Assembly: GCA_011523845.1 (NCBI GenBank)
Contig: WTFV01000208.1
Location: forward strand, 1-33,904
Source: Acidobacteriota bacterium
Lineage (GTDB): Bacteria; Acidobacteriota; Vicinamibacteria; Vicinamibacterales; UBA8438
Direction: 5' to 3'
Length of the DNA: 33,904 nt
Shown here: positions 14,842 to 22,071 of the stretch, piece by piece
How the letters are laid out: every line of letters starts with the position of its first letter
Position numbering within the stretch: the first letter of the stretch is position 1
Made by a program: the position numbers and the translations under genes
Notes under the pieces: generated by a model
The model's input: the letters and a program-made list of their open reading frames with translations, nothing else
What the model was told of the DNA's origin: nothing
Databases searched by the model: none

Positions 14842-16557
14842 TCAATCGTCGAGCGCGAACACGAAGAGCCCGTTGCCGCCGACCGGACGCCTTTCCTCCG
14901 GCATCAGATCGGCCGGGATCATGCCCTGCCAGCTCGCGCCGCCCGCACCGACGGGCACCGCCACGTACTGCCGGCCGTCGACCGCGTAGCTGATCGGGAA
15001 TCCCTGAATCGAGGTCGGCAACCGCCGGCTCCACAGGATATCGCCGTCCGTGACGTCGAAGGCGTAGATGTAGCGGTCCCAGCTTCCCGCGAACGCCAGC
15101 CCGCCGGCGGTGGTCAGCGCCGCGCTGTTGATCGGCGTCTTGAACCGCTGCCGCCACAGGACCTCGCCGGTCCGCATGCTCATCGACAGCAGCTCGCCGA
15201 GCTGGCCGGGGCTGTCCGGATGGAAGTGGTTGGTGCGCCGGACCGGACCGGTGCCGCCGCCCCCTTCGACCCGCTCGACGGGGCCGAACACGCCGGTCTC
15301 GCAATTGAGGTTGATGGGGATGACGAACGCCTCGGTCTCCGGGCTGTACGACATCGCCCGCCAGCTCTTGAAGCCGGCCGTGCTCGGGCACCAGAAGACT
15401 TCCTCGTAGAGCTCGGGGATCATTCCTTCCCGGTGCGTCACCTCGCCGGTTTCGGGATCGACGTCGGCGAAGGTCTGGTAGCCGAGGTCGTGCGCGTTGC
15501 GGAACGCCCCTGTTTCGAGGTCGAGCTCCCAGAGCACGGCCATCTTGCCCATCGTGAACACCGAGCGTTGTCCGTCGTAGTCGACCAGGATCCGCTCGAA
15601 GGTCTCGTCCATGTCGAGGGTTTCGCCCGGGATGTGCTGGTAGTACCACTTCATCTCGCCGGTGTCGGGATCGAGGGCGAGGGTCGAGTTGGTGTAGAGC
15701 GCGTCGCCGTCGGTGCCGCGCACCACGCGCGCCCACGGCTTGGCCTGCGACGTGCCGTGGAACAGGGTGCGGGTAACCGGGTCGTAGCTGCCCGGAATCC
15801 ACGAATCGCTCCCGGCCCGGAACATGACCGGCAGGTCGCCCCACGTGTCGCCGCCTCGCTCGCCGGGCAGGGCGATGGTGGAGGTCCGCCACAGCTCGTC
15901 GCCGGTGCGCGCGTCGAGCCCCACGATGTAGCAGGTGTCGTCGCGGTAGCGACCGCAGCCGGTCAGGCCCGACACCAAGCTGCCGTCGGCGACGATCGAG
16001 CCGCTGGAGTACTGGAAGCCGACCCCCCGGCCGACGTCGGTGTCCCAGACCGCTTCGCCCGTCCGCGCGTCGATGGCGATGATGTGGGCGTCGGCCGTGT
16101 TCAGGTAGACCTTGTCCTCGTAGATGGCGATGTTGCGGTGCTGGCGGCCCGGCGGCGGACCGCCGAAGCTGTTCCCGGGCGCCTCGGCGCCGCGCCGGTA
16201 CTCCCACAGGAAGTCGCCGGTCGCAGCGTCGAGCGCCTGCACGACCTCGCCGGGATTGGCGATGTACAGGACCCCGTCGCGGACCAGCGGCGTCGTCTGC
16301 TGCGAGCCCGGCCCGAGGCTCCAGCTCCAGGCCAGCCGCAACTGGTCGACGTTCTCCGTGTCGATCTGGTCGAGCGGGCTGTGGCCCTGCCCGTCGAGCG
16401 TGCGGCGCCAGCTCAGCCAGTCGGACGGCGGCGGCTGGCGGAGCACGTCGTCGGTGACCGGCGTGAAGTCCTCCACCTGCGCGCCGGCGGGCCCCGCAAG
16501 GACCGTGAGGAGCGCGGCGGAGAAGGCGGTTGCAGCGAAACGGAAGCGGCGTGTCAT
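14842..16557 (-). CDS. PQQ-dependent dehydrogenase, quinoprotein beta-propeller (copy 1)
   Basis: The 571 aa protein is a periplasmic eight-bladed quinoprotein of the methanol/ethanol-dehydrogenase type. A signal peptide (MTRRFRFAATAFSAALLTVL, cleaved near GPAGAQ) precedes the propeller. W-motif repeats are seen as AATGDFLWEYR, ARTGEAVWDT, ARTGDELWRT, PDTGEMKWYY and TDGDILWSRR. Two cysteines in a TGCGRYRDDTC segment may form the local disulfide seen in some family members in place of the adjacent-cysteine pair of methanol dehydrogenase. No haem motif (CxxCH) occurs, so electrons must go to a separate cytochrome. The start at 16557 follows CCGGAG at eight bases. It is 36 bases after the PDLQGIWD gene, in one operon. 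A paralogue of the same length is at 31865. Confidence 0.9.
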   Translation of the reverse strand: MTRRFRFAATAFSAALLTVLAGPAGAQVEDFTPVTDDVLRQPPPSDWLSWRRTLDGQGHSPLDQIDTENVDQLRLAWSWSLGPGSQQTTPLVRDGVLYIANPGEVVQALDAATGDFLWEYRRGAEAPGNSFGGPPPGRQHRNIAIYEDKVYLNTADAHIIAIDARTGEAVWDTDVGRGVGFQYSSGSIVADGSLVSGLTGCGRYRDDTCYIVGLDARTGDELWRTSTIALPGERGGDTWGDLPVMFRAGSDSWIPGSYDPVTRTLFHGTSQAKPWARVVRGTDGDALYTNSTLALDPDTGEMKWYYQHIPGETLDMDETFERILVDYDGQRSVFTMGKMAVLWELDLETGAFRNAHDLGYQTFADVDPETGEVTHREGMIPELYEEVFWCPSTAGFKSWRAMSYSPETEAFVIPINLNCETGVFGPVERVEGGGGTGPVRRTNHFHPDSPGQLGELLSMSMRTGEVLWRQRFKTPINSAALTTAGGLAFAGSWDRYIYAFDVTDGDILWSRRLPTSIQGFPISYAVDGRQYVAVPVGAGGASWQGMIPADLMPEERRPVGGNGLFVFALDD

Positions 16558-16593
16558 GTAAGTGGCTCCGGAATGCATCGTGTCCGTGGACGG

Positions 16594-17571
16594 CTACTGC
16601 TGGGCGGCCCTGGCGTCGTCGGCGCGCGCGCCGGCGAGGATGCCGTCCATGCCGATGTTGCCCTCGTGGCAGGCGTACTCGTAGACCGGCTCGTCGGTCC
16701 GGAACATGGTCACTTCGAACGTCCACGGCTGCGTCCAGGTGGACGAGTCGTCCATCGTCGCCGCGTAGAGCAGCGTCTCGTCGTCGATGCGGGTGAAGCG
16801 CTCGGTGAGCACCATGTCGGGGCTCGATCCCTGGCGCTCGCTGAACGCGGTCAGGGTGTGGAAGTTGCGGGTCTCGACGACCAGGGTTTCCCCTTCCCAG
16901 CGGGCGCGCGAGTCGCCCCGCCACTGCGTGACGTGCTCGGGCAGATGGTCCCGCCCGTCGAGGGGAATGATGCGCGAGTCGTTGACCATCTCGTTGAGAA
17001 TCACGACGTGGTCGGAGGTCTGGAAGATCTGCGCGTGGTTGTTGTAGGCGCGCGGCTCCATCGGCGGCCCGGCGTTGAAGCCGAGGATGCACCGCTCGCC
17101 GATGCTGCGGTCCTCGGGGCCGAAGGCGGGGCGCCCGCGCCGCACGGCCACCGCGTCCTGGCGCGCCTGCCCGTCGGCCGTCACCGGGGGAATCCGCCCG
17201 TTCGGCGGATCGACGATCAGCGACGTGCGCCGGTTGCTGACGGTGCGCGTTCCCCGGTCCATCCAGAAGTTGTTGTAGGCGCCGACGTTGCCGCCGGCCT
17301 CGGTCCGCCGGGCCGCCGCCTGCAGCAGCTCCTCGTTGCGATCGACCGTGGCCTGCTCCAGGTTCGCGGCTTCTTCTTCGGTCAGGAACTCCTGGTCGCC
17401 GAGGTCCTCGGGACGCTCCATCGGCGTGATCGTGCGGAAGTCCCAGATGCCCTGCAGGTCCGGCGCGCCCCACGGCGTGCGGAGCGCTTCGGTCTGCGCG
17501 GCGGCGGGCGCCGCCGCCAGGGTCACGACAGTTGCCAACGCGAACAACAACACAAGATGACGGGCTCTCAT
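16594..17571 (-). CDS. Secreted 'WGxPDLQGIWD' family protein of unknown function
   Basis: The 325 aa exported protein has a clear signal peptide (MRARHLVLLFALATVVTLAA, cleaved near APAAAQ). The mature start, TPWGAPDLQGIWDFRTITP, is a hallmark of a large family found in many copies in soil Acidobacteria and relatives. Later conserved pieces are NDSRIIPLDGRDHLP, RARWEGETLVVETRNF, LTERFTRIDDETLLYAATM and EYACHEGNIGM. The strand-rich C-terminal half looks like a lipocalin or beta-barrel-like domain. No enzymatic function is established. It lies directly upstream of the PQQ dehydrogenase with a 36-base gap, suggesting a shared role in periplasmic oxidation (inference). Confidence 0.85.
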   Translation of the reverse strand: MRARHLVLLFALATVVTLAAAPAAAQTEALRTPWGAPDLQGIWDFRTITPMERPEDLGDQEFLTEEEAANLEQATVDRNEELLQAAARRTEAGGNVGAYNNFWMDRGTRTVSNRRTSLIVDPPNGRIPPVTADGQARQDAVAVRRGRPAFGPEDRSIGERCILGFNAGPPMEPRAYNNHAQIFQTSDHVVILNEMVNDSRIIPLDGRDHLPEHVTQWRGDSRARWEGETLVVETRNFHTLTAFSERQGSSPDMVLTERFTRIDDETLLYAATMDDSSTWTQPWTFEVTMFRTDEPVYEYACHEGNIGMDGILAGARADDARAAQQ

Positions 17572-17718
17572 CGGATCACCTCTCTGAAGGAGACGCGGAC
17601 TCTCCGTGCACACTGACAGGATCGATCTTATCGGCGGCGCGGTCAACCACGCGGCCCGGCGGCCAGGAGGCGCACTCGCCGAAACTGTCCGCCGGAGGAG
17701 GATCCGGAGCCCGGCCGG

Positions 17719-17823
17719 CGCCGCCAAACCGTCGCAAGACTCCGTGTTCGGTCCCCATTCCCCACCGTCCCGGGACCTGGCGCCGCCGGAATGCACTCGA
17801 TGCGTTCTACGGCGCAGTCTCCC
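17719..17823. repeat. Interspersed hairpin repeat, copy B
   Basis: It matches copy A at 14701-14804 over its whole length with scattered substitutions: the CGCCGCCAAACC start, the GCAAGACTCCGTGTTCGG middle and the GCGTTCTACGGCGCA end. Its hairpin is weaker than in copy A. Its right arm overlaps the last codons and TAG stop of the TauE-type gene. The minus-strand stop of that gene (TAG at 17809-17807) is thus supplied by the repeat. Confidence 0.72.
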
Positions 17824-18538
17824 AGGCGATTTGCCGGATGACGATGGCCAGCCCGGTCAGCGCCACGACCGTCAGGACGGCCGGCCGCGTATAGCCGCCG
17901 TCCACGTAGGGTGCGACGCTCCGCGACAGCGCGAGACCGGTCAGCATGCCGGGCAGCATCACCAGCGCCAGGCGAAGCTCGCCCGCGCCGAAACGGCCGA
18001 CGAGCCAGAGCGCGGCCAGCGACGCGATCGTCCCGATCACGAAGAACCCGGAGATCGTGCTCCGGATGCGGGCACCGGGGGCGTCCTGATAGAGCAGCGC
18101 CAGCGGTGGGCCGCCGGCCGCCGCGACCGTGCCGATCACGCCCGAAACCACCCCCGCAGCCACCAGGGCGCGGCCCGTGGGCGCGAACCGCAGCCCCGAG
18201 GCGCTCATCGCCACCGCGGCCAGGATGAAGCACCCGAACAGCAGCACGAGCGTGTCGGCGGCCACGAGCGCCAGAATGCCTCCCGCCACGACGGTTCCCG
18301 CAATGCGTCCGATGAGCGCCCACTTGAGGCCCCAGACGTCGATCGCGTAGCGCTCGCGGTAGGTCATCAGCAGCGTCAGCAGCAGGGTGCAGACGAGGAT
18401 GGGGGCCGGCACGAACCGCGGGTCGAGCAGAATCAGCAGCGGCGCGGCGAGCAGTCCCATGCCGAAGCCGATCGCGCCCTGCAAGGTCGAGCCGACGAAC
18501 GTGACCACCGTCACGAAGACGATGTCGGCGATGGACAA
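17807..18538 (-). CDS. TauE/SafE-family membrane permease
   Basis: The 243 aa integral membrane protein has about eight hydrophobic segments. It has the typical TauE repeat architecture: GSTLQGAIGFGMGLLAAPLL near the N-terminus and GVVSGVIGTVAAAGGPPLALL near the middle. Family members export or import sulfite, sulfonates or organic acids; the substrate is not readable. No ATG fits, so I chose the TTG at 18538, which starts MSIADIVFVTVVTFVGS and gives the usual family length. Upstream in-frame sequence to 18745 is unconserved and overlaps hairpin repeat C. The C-terminus ends inside hairpin repeat B. Confidence 0.82.
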   Translation of the reverse strand: MSIADIVFVTVVTFVGSTLQGAIGFGMGLLAAPLLILLDPRFVPAPILVCTLLLTLLMTYRERYAIDVWGLKWALIGRIAGTVVAGGILALVAADTLVLLFGCFILAAVAMSASGLRFAPTGRALVAAGVVSGVIGTVAAAGGPPLALLYQDAPGARIRSTISGFFVIGTIASLAALWLVGRFGAGELRLALVMLPGMLTGLALSRSVAPYVDGGYTRPAVLTVVALTGLAIVIRQIAWETAP

Positions 18539-18591
18539 GACGGTACAGTCTACAGGTCGGTTCCGGGGCGACGATTGTCGGGCCGGAAATT

Positions 18592-18639
18592 CGCGCCGCG
18601 GAACGCACTCCGTTGCGCTTCTGCGGCGCAAGCTCCTGG
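18592..18639. repeat. Interspersed hairpin repeat, copy C (partial)
   Basis: Only the hairpin half is present: CGCGCCGCGGAACGCACTCC followed by GCGGCGCAAGCTCCTGG. This corresponds to the arms of copies A and B. It lies in the leader of the TauE gene. It is followed by CAGCCCGTGG, which is the reverse complement of part of the shared promoter core (CCACGGGCTG). Confidence 0.6.
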
Positions 18640-18791
18640 CAGCCCGTGGTGAAACCCCGCGTCGCACCGAGAGCGGCGAGGCGCCCCGACACCCGGTACC
18701 CGGCGTGAGGAGGGCGCATATTGGGCATATGCAACCGACGAACAACGCAGTCAGGCGGGATGCATCGCCGCTCGAATGCAGCGGGGACTTT

Positions 18792-18810
18792 CGCCACGGG
18801 CTGCTAGACT
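18792..18810 (+). promoter_or_regulatory. Promoter of the NUDIX gene with shared 17-base core
   Basis: CGCCACGGGCTGCTAGA (18792-18808) is identical to the core upstream of the SDR gene. The TAGACT at 18805-18810 lies seven bases before the GTG start at 18818. There is no Shine-Dalgarno between them, so translation probably begins at the 5' end of the mRNA. Confidence 0.55.
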
Positions 18811-18817
18811 ACACGCC

Positions 18818-19498
18818 GTGAGCACCACACCCGTCGAGCCGCGACCGGCCGCTTCGGTGATGCTCATTCGGTCCGGCGCCGGCGGGCTGGAGATCCTCTT
18901 TCTGCGGCGCAATCCGACGTTGGCCTTCCACGGCGGCTACTGGGTGTTCCCCGGCGGCCGGATCGATACGGGCGACGCCGATCCCGATGCGCCGGGCGAC
19001 GATGCCGCGGCGGCGCGCCGGGCGGCGGTTCGCGAGGCCCGCGAAGAGGCGGGGGTCGAGGTGACGCCCGAATCGCTGGCGTTCGCCGTGCACTGGACGA
19101 CGCCGGAGGCCAGCCCCATCCGCTTCGCCACCTGGTTCTTCATCGCGCCGGCGCCGGCGGATCGCATCACGGTGGACGGCGGCGAGATCCATGCGCACCA
19201 GTGGCTGTCCCCGGCCGACGCCCTCGCGCGGCAACGGGCCGGCGAGATCCAGCTCGCCGCGCCCACCTTCGCGCTGACGACGCGGATGGCGGACTTCGCC
19301 GACGTGGAAACGGCGCTCGCCACGGTGGCCGCATGGCCGGAGGAGCGGCTGCTCGGCGAGCTGCTCGACGTCGAGGGTGGGCAGGTCGCGCTCTACCACC
19401 AGGACGCCGCGCACGGCGGCGGCCCGCTCGACCGGCCCGGACCGCGACACCGGTTGTGGATGCTCGAGTCGGGCTGGCGTTACGAACGGGCGTTCTGA
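18818..19498 (+). CDS. NUDIX hydrolase
   Basis: The 226 aa protein hydrolyses a nucleoside diphosphate linked to another moiety; the nature of the group cannot be told. The domain opens ASVMLIRSGAGGLEILFLRR, then YWVFPGGRIDTGD, and has a split NUDIX box ending AAVREAREEAGVEV with the catalytic glutamates. The wider spacing between the GGR and REAREEAG parts resembles the NUDT19/NudL-like coenzyme-A or acyl-CoA diphosphatases. The C-terminal part (WLSPADALARQRAGEI onward) fits that group too. The GTG at 18818 is chosen over an upstream ATG at 18776 because the -10-like element lies between them. The gene stands alone. Confidence 0.88.
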   Translation: MSTTPVEPRPAASVMLIRSGAGGLEILFLRRNPTLAFHGGYWVFPGGRIDTGDADPDAPGDDAAAARRAAVREAREEAGVEVTPESLAFAVHWTTPEASPIRFATWFFIAPAPADRITVDGGEIHAHQWLSPADALARQRAGEIQLAAPTFALTTRMADFADVETALATVAAWPEERLLGELLDVEGGQVALYHQDAAHGGGPLDRPGPRHRLWMLESGWRYERAF

Positions 19499-19575
19499 AC
19501 CGGATCCGAACCGCGCTCCGAACGGAGCGGTGCGGCTCTCCCACAGGGTTCTCGCCTGCTGTCGCGGCTCTACCT

Positions 19576-19653
19576 GGAACGGTTCTCGAGTCGGGGCACC
19601 TGGGACGGTTCTCGCGTCAGGGCACCCGGAACGGTTCTCGCGTCGGGGCTATT
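19576..19653. repeat. Three tandem 26-bp repeats
   Basis: Units at 19576, 19602 and 19628 each read GG(A/G)ACGGTTCTCG(A/C)GTC(G/A)GGGC and then a short variable end. A weaker fourth copy may precede them near 19550. They lie between two convergent genes, and the last one contains the minus-strand stop of the membrane-anchored protein gene. The copies touch directly with no spacers, so this is not a CRISPR array. Confidence 0.85.
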
Positions 19654-20179
19654 CGGCCTCTTGCGCGTCGAGCGGCTGGATCGTGCCGTACATCAGGCCG
19701 CCGTACCGGCCGTGATCCCAGGTGCCGGCGTAGCGGTTGTCGTAGAAGACGACCCGCGCGCCGAACTCCTCGCCCAGACCGGGGATGGCGAAATCGGTGA
19801 TGCTGACCATGGGCGTATCCCCGGCCCAGACCAGCGGTACGACGACCGGCAGGGTGGCATCGACACTGCCGTAGGTCAGGTGCACGTCGAACCGCCAGCG
19901 GTCGCCTTCGAGCTTGGTGACCTCGCTGATCTCGTAGCGCTCGGGCAGTCCGTCGCGCCGCTCCTGACCCTCGATGGTGAAATGCCCGACGAGGACGACG
20001 TTGCGCATCCGTTCCGTGAAGTCGCGCTCGAGGTCCGTGAGGGAGGCGGGATCCGCTTCCCGTCCGGTTCCCGTGGCCGCCGTCAGCCACCCGAGGCCGA
20101 ACACGAGAGCCAGTACGAGACCGGCGGCAGCGATCTTCGCCGCGGCGCCGACGTTGACGGGTTTCGCCTGGGCATTCAT
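19649..20179 (-). CDS. Membrane-anchored hypothetical protein (176 aa)
   Basis: A single N-terminal hydrophobic helix (IAAAGLVLALVFGLGWLTAA, about residues 16-35) anchors a periplasmic domain of about 135 residues. That domain is strand-rich with conserved-looking pieces: RNVVLVGHFTIEGQE, YEISEVTKLEGDRWRFDV, VPLVWAGDTPMVSITDF and GTWDHGRYGGLMYGTI. I recall similar proteins annotated as hypothetical in planctomycetes and acidobacteria. No enzyme motif is seen; a ligand-binding lipocalin-like or barrel fold is possible. The start is backed by GGGAGGT nine bases upstream and a perfect TATAAT box at 20211-20206. Confidence 0.75.
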   Translation of the reverse strand: MNAQAKPVNVGAAAKIAAAGLVLALVFGLGWLTAATGTGREADPASLTDLERDFTERMRNVVLVGHFTIEGQERRDGLPERYEISEVTKLEGDRWRFDVHLTYGSVDATLPVVVPLVWAGDTPMVSITDFAIPGLGEEFGARVVFYDNRYAGTWDHGRYGGLMYGTIQPLDAQEAE

Positions 20180-20187
20180 TGCAGTCG

Positions 20188-20211
20188 ACCTCCCGGGATG
20201 CCGGGATTATA
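20188..20211 (-). promoter_or_regulatory. Consensus TATAAT box and Shine-Dalgarno for the 176-aa gene
   Basis: On the minus strand TATAAT (20211-20206) is followed by GGGAGGT (20194-20188), eight bases before the ATG codon at 20179-20177. This is the only fully consensus -10 box noticed in the window. The bases 17 upstream are GC-rich with no TTGACA match. Confidence 0.6.
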
Positions 20212-20279
20212 GCTTGGGGCGGGCCGGCGCCGCGGCGGCGGGCTCGAGGCGGCCGGAACCGCAAGGCAACGAATCCGGG

Positions 20280-20639
20280 CTACGCCGCCCGCTTCCCGCT
20301 GATCGCTTCGCGCAGCCCTTCGAGCAGGCCCTCGACCTTCGCCATCCGCTCGCGCAACTCGACTTCGAGCCTGTGCATCTGTGCGTTCAACGCGCTGATC
20401 TCCAGGCCCTGCGCGTCGATGCGCTTGCCGAGCTCCAGGCCCTGCGCGTCGATGCGCTTGCCGAGCTCCAGGCCTTGCGTTTCGATGCGCTTGCCGAGTT
20501 CCAGACCTTGCGCGTCGATGCGCTTGCCGAGTTCGATGCGCTGTTCCAGGATCTCGCGCCGCAGCGCGCGGAACGCGGTCGCAATCGCGATCAGGATCGC
20601 GACACCGGTGCCGATCACCGTCCAGGCAACGGCATCCAC
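20280..20639 (-). CDS. Small membrane protein with hendecad coiled coil (119 aa)
   Basis: One N-terminal membrane helix (AWTVIGTGVAILIAIATAF, about residues 5-23) is followed by a long charged helix. Residues 35-78 are four near-identical 11-residue units, (I/L)ELGKRI(D/E)(A/T)QG. An 11-residue period is the signature of a right-handed or nearly straight coiled coil. The rest (LEVELRERMAKVEGLLEGLREAI) continues as a normal coiled coil. The protein likely forms a membrane-tethered rod; its partner is unknown. The start is a GTG preceded by GGAG. In DNA the repeats are 33 bp and nearly identical, so the copy number may vary between strains. Confidence 0.78.
   Translation of the reverse strand: MDAVAWTVIGTGVAILIAIATAFRALRREILEQRIELGKRIDAQGLELGKRIETQGLELGKRIDAQGLELGKRIDAQGLEISALNAQMHRLEVELRERMAKVEGLLEGLREAISGKRAA
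20406..20537 (-). repeat. Four in-frame 33-bp tandem repeats
   Basis: Within the coiled-coil gene, the unit that reads GAGCTCCAGGCCCTGCGCGT on the plus strand recurs every 33 bases. Differences are only a few bases, and all keep the reading frame. The tract encodes the (L)ELGKRIDAQG hendecads. Confidence 0.85.
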
Positions 20640-20718
20640 CCGTCGTTCTCCGTGTCGTCTACCACTACCCTCGCCACGAAACCACGCATATCAGCCATCG
20701 TAGCAGACGCGGCGCGGA

Positions 20719-21975
20719 TCAGCCGCCGCCCACGGCCCGCCAGCGCAGCCAGTGATCGGCGAGGACCAGTGCGACCATCGCCTCGGCCATGGGAATGAAG
20801 CGGGGGAGCAGGCAGGGATCGTGGCGTCCCTTCGTGGCGATGGTCGTCGGCTCGCCGCTACGCGTCACCGTCTCCTGCGGTTGCGACAGGCTGCTGGTCG
20901 GCTTGACGGCGGCCCGCAATACGATCGGCATCCCGCTGGAGATGCCGCCGAGCATGCCGCCGTGGCGGTTCGTGCGCGTCGCGATACGGGGGGTGCCCGG
21001 CCGCCCGCCTCCAGTCGCGGAGGCGGTTCCCTGGGCGCCGCCCGGCGCCCTCCCGCCGGCGGTTGCCGTTGCCGCGGGGTCTTCGGATGTTCCGCCCGCA
21101 GGGTCGGGCCTGCTCTCGACGCCGGGTTCCGTTCCCCCGGCACCGGTTGCGTAGAACACGTCGTTGCACTCCGTGCCGCGCAGCGTCGCGCAGCCGTACC
21201 CGACCCCGTACTCCACCCCGAGCACGGCCGGCAGGCTGAACAGCGCCTTGCCCAGGTCCGCCTTCAACTTGTCGAAGACCGGTTCGCCGAGCCCGGCCGG
21301 CACCCCGGTAGCGACGATCTCGGCCACGCCGCCGATCGAGTCCTGTTCGGCGCGCATCCGCTCGATCAGCGCCACCATGCGCTCGGCGGCCGCGGCGTCG
21401 GGACAGCGCACGATGTTCGGCCGGCCGTCGGGCAGGCGTTCCACCTGGTCGAGGGTGATCTCGGCCGGGGCCGGGACGTCCGCCACGACGTCGCCGACCT
21501 GCTTCACGTAACCGACGACGCGCCCCCCGAACCGCTCGGCGATCAGCTTCTTGGCGATGGCCCCGGCGGCGACCCGCACGGTCGTCTCGCGCGCGCTCGA
21601 GCGCCCGCCGCCCCGGTAGTCGCGGAACCCGTACTTGGCGTCGTAGGTGTGGTCGGCATGGCCCGGGCGGTACTTGTCCTCGATGGCGGCGTAGTCGCGG
21701 CTGCGCTGGTCGCGGTTGCGGATGAGGATCGCAATACTCGTGCCGGTGGTCTTTCCCTCGAACACGCCCGACAGGATCTCCGGCGCGTCCGGCTCGTTGC
21801 GCTGGGTGACGATGGCGCTCTGACCGGGCCGGCGCCGCGCCAGGTCGGGAAGCAGATCCTCGACGCTCAGCGCCAATCCCGGCGGACACCCGTCGACGAT
21901 GACGAGGTTGCCGGGACCGTGCGACTCGCCGGCGGTGGTGATGCGGAACGCCTGTCCGAAGCTGTTGCCCGGCAT
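20719..21975 (-). CDS. aroC: Chorismate synthase, with an atypical low-complexity insert
   Basis: The enzyme makes chorismate from 5-enolpyruvylshikimate-3-phosphate in the last step of the shikimate pathway, using reduced FMN. The 418 aa protein shows GESHGPGNLVIVDGCPPGL, the RPGHADHTYDAKYGFRDYRG and GRSSARETTVRVAAGAIAKK signatures, RGTECNDVFYATG and GGISSGMPIVLRAAVKPTSS. Residues about 277-333 are an alanine/glycine/proline/threonine-rich tract between the ECNDVF and TNRHGG motifs, where homologues have only about 15-20 residues. Its lack of hydrophobic residues suggests a disordered surface loop. The rest of the protein is intact, so it is probably functional. The next gene upstream is divergent. 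Confidence 0.9.
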   Translation of the reverse strand: MPGNSFGQAFRITTAGESHGPGNLVIVDGCPPGLALSVEDLLPDLARRRPGQSAIVTQRNEPDAPEILSGVFEGKTTGTSIAILIRNRDQRSRDYAAIEDKYRPGHADHTYDAKYGFRDYRGGGRSSARETTVRVAAGAIAKKLIAERFGGRVVGYVKQVGDVVADVPAPAEITLDQVERLPDGRPNIVRCPDAAAAERMVALIERMRAEQDSIGGVAEIVATGVPAGLGEPVFDKLKADLGKALFSLPAVLGVEYGVGYGCATLRGTECNDVFYATGAGGTEPGVESRPDPAGGTSEDPAATATAGGRAPGGAQGTASATGGGRPGTPRIATRTNRHGGMLGGISSGMPIVLRAAVKPTSSLSQPQETVTRSGEPTTIATKGRHDPCLLPRFIPMAEAMVALVLADHWLRWRAVGGG

Positions 21976-22071
21976 CTGGCGGGGATCGTACCCCCACGCC
22001 GTTTCCGGCGTCGAACGCCGTCAACGTCGCAGCCGCCCTGCCCGCAGCAGTGTCCGTTATAGGCTTGATGC

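Noticed and set aside
14417..17473. A 1018-aa minus-strand open frame
   Set aside because: Its composition is that of a high-GC shadow. It runs through the PDLQGIWD and PQQ genes in the wrong frame and across an intergenic repeat.
19576..19653. 26-bp repeats near the CRISPR genes as a possible array
   Set aside because: They are tandem without spacers and lie several kilobases from the cas operon; the unit is not a type I-G-like palindromic repeat.
20406..20537. Regular 33-bp repeats resembling a small CRISPR array
   Set aside because: The units touch with no spacers and lie in frame in a coiled-coil gene.
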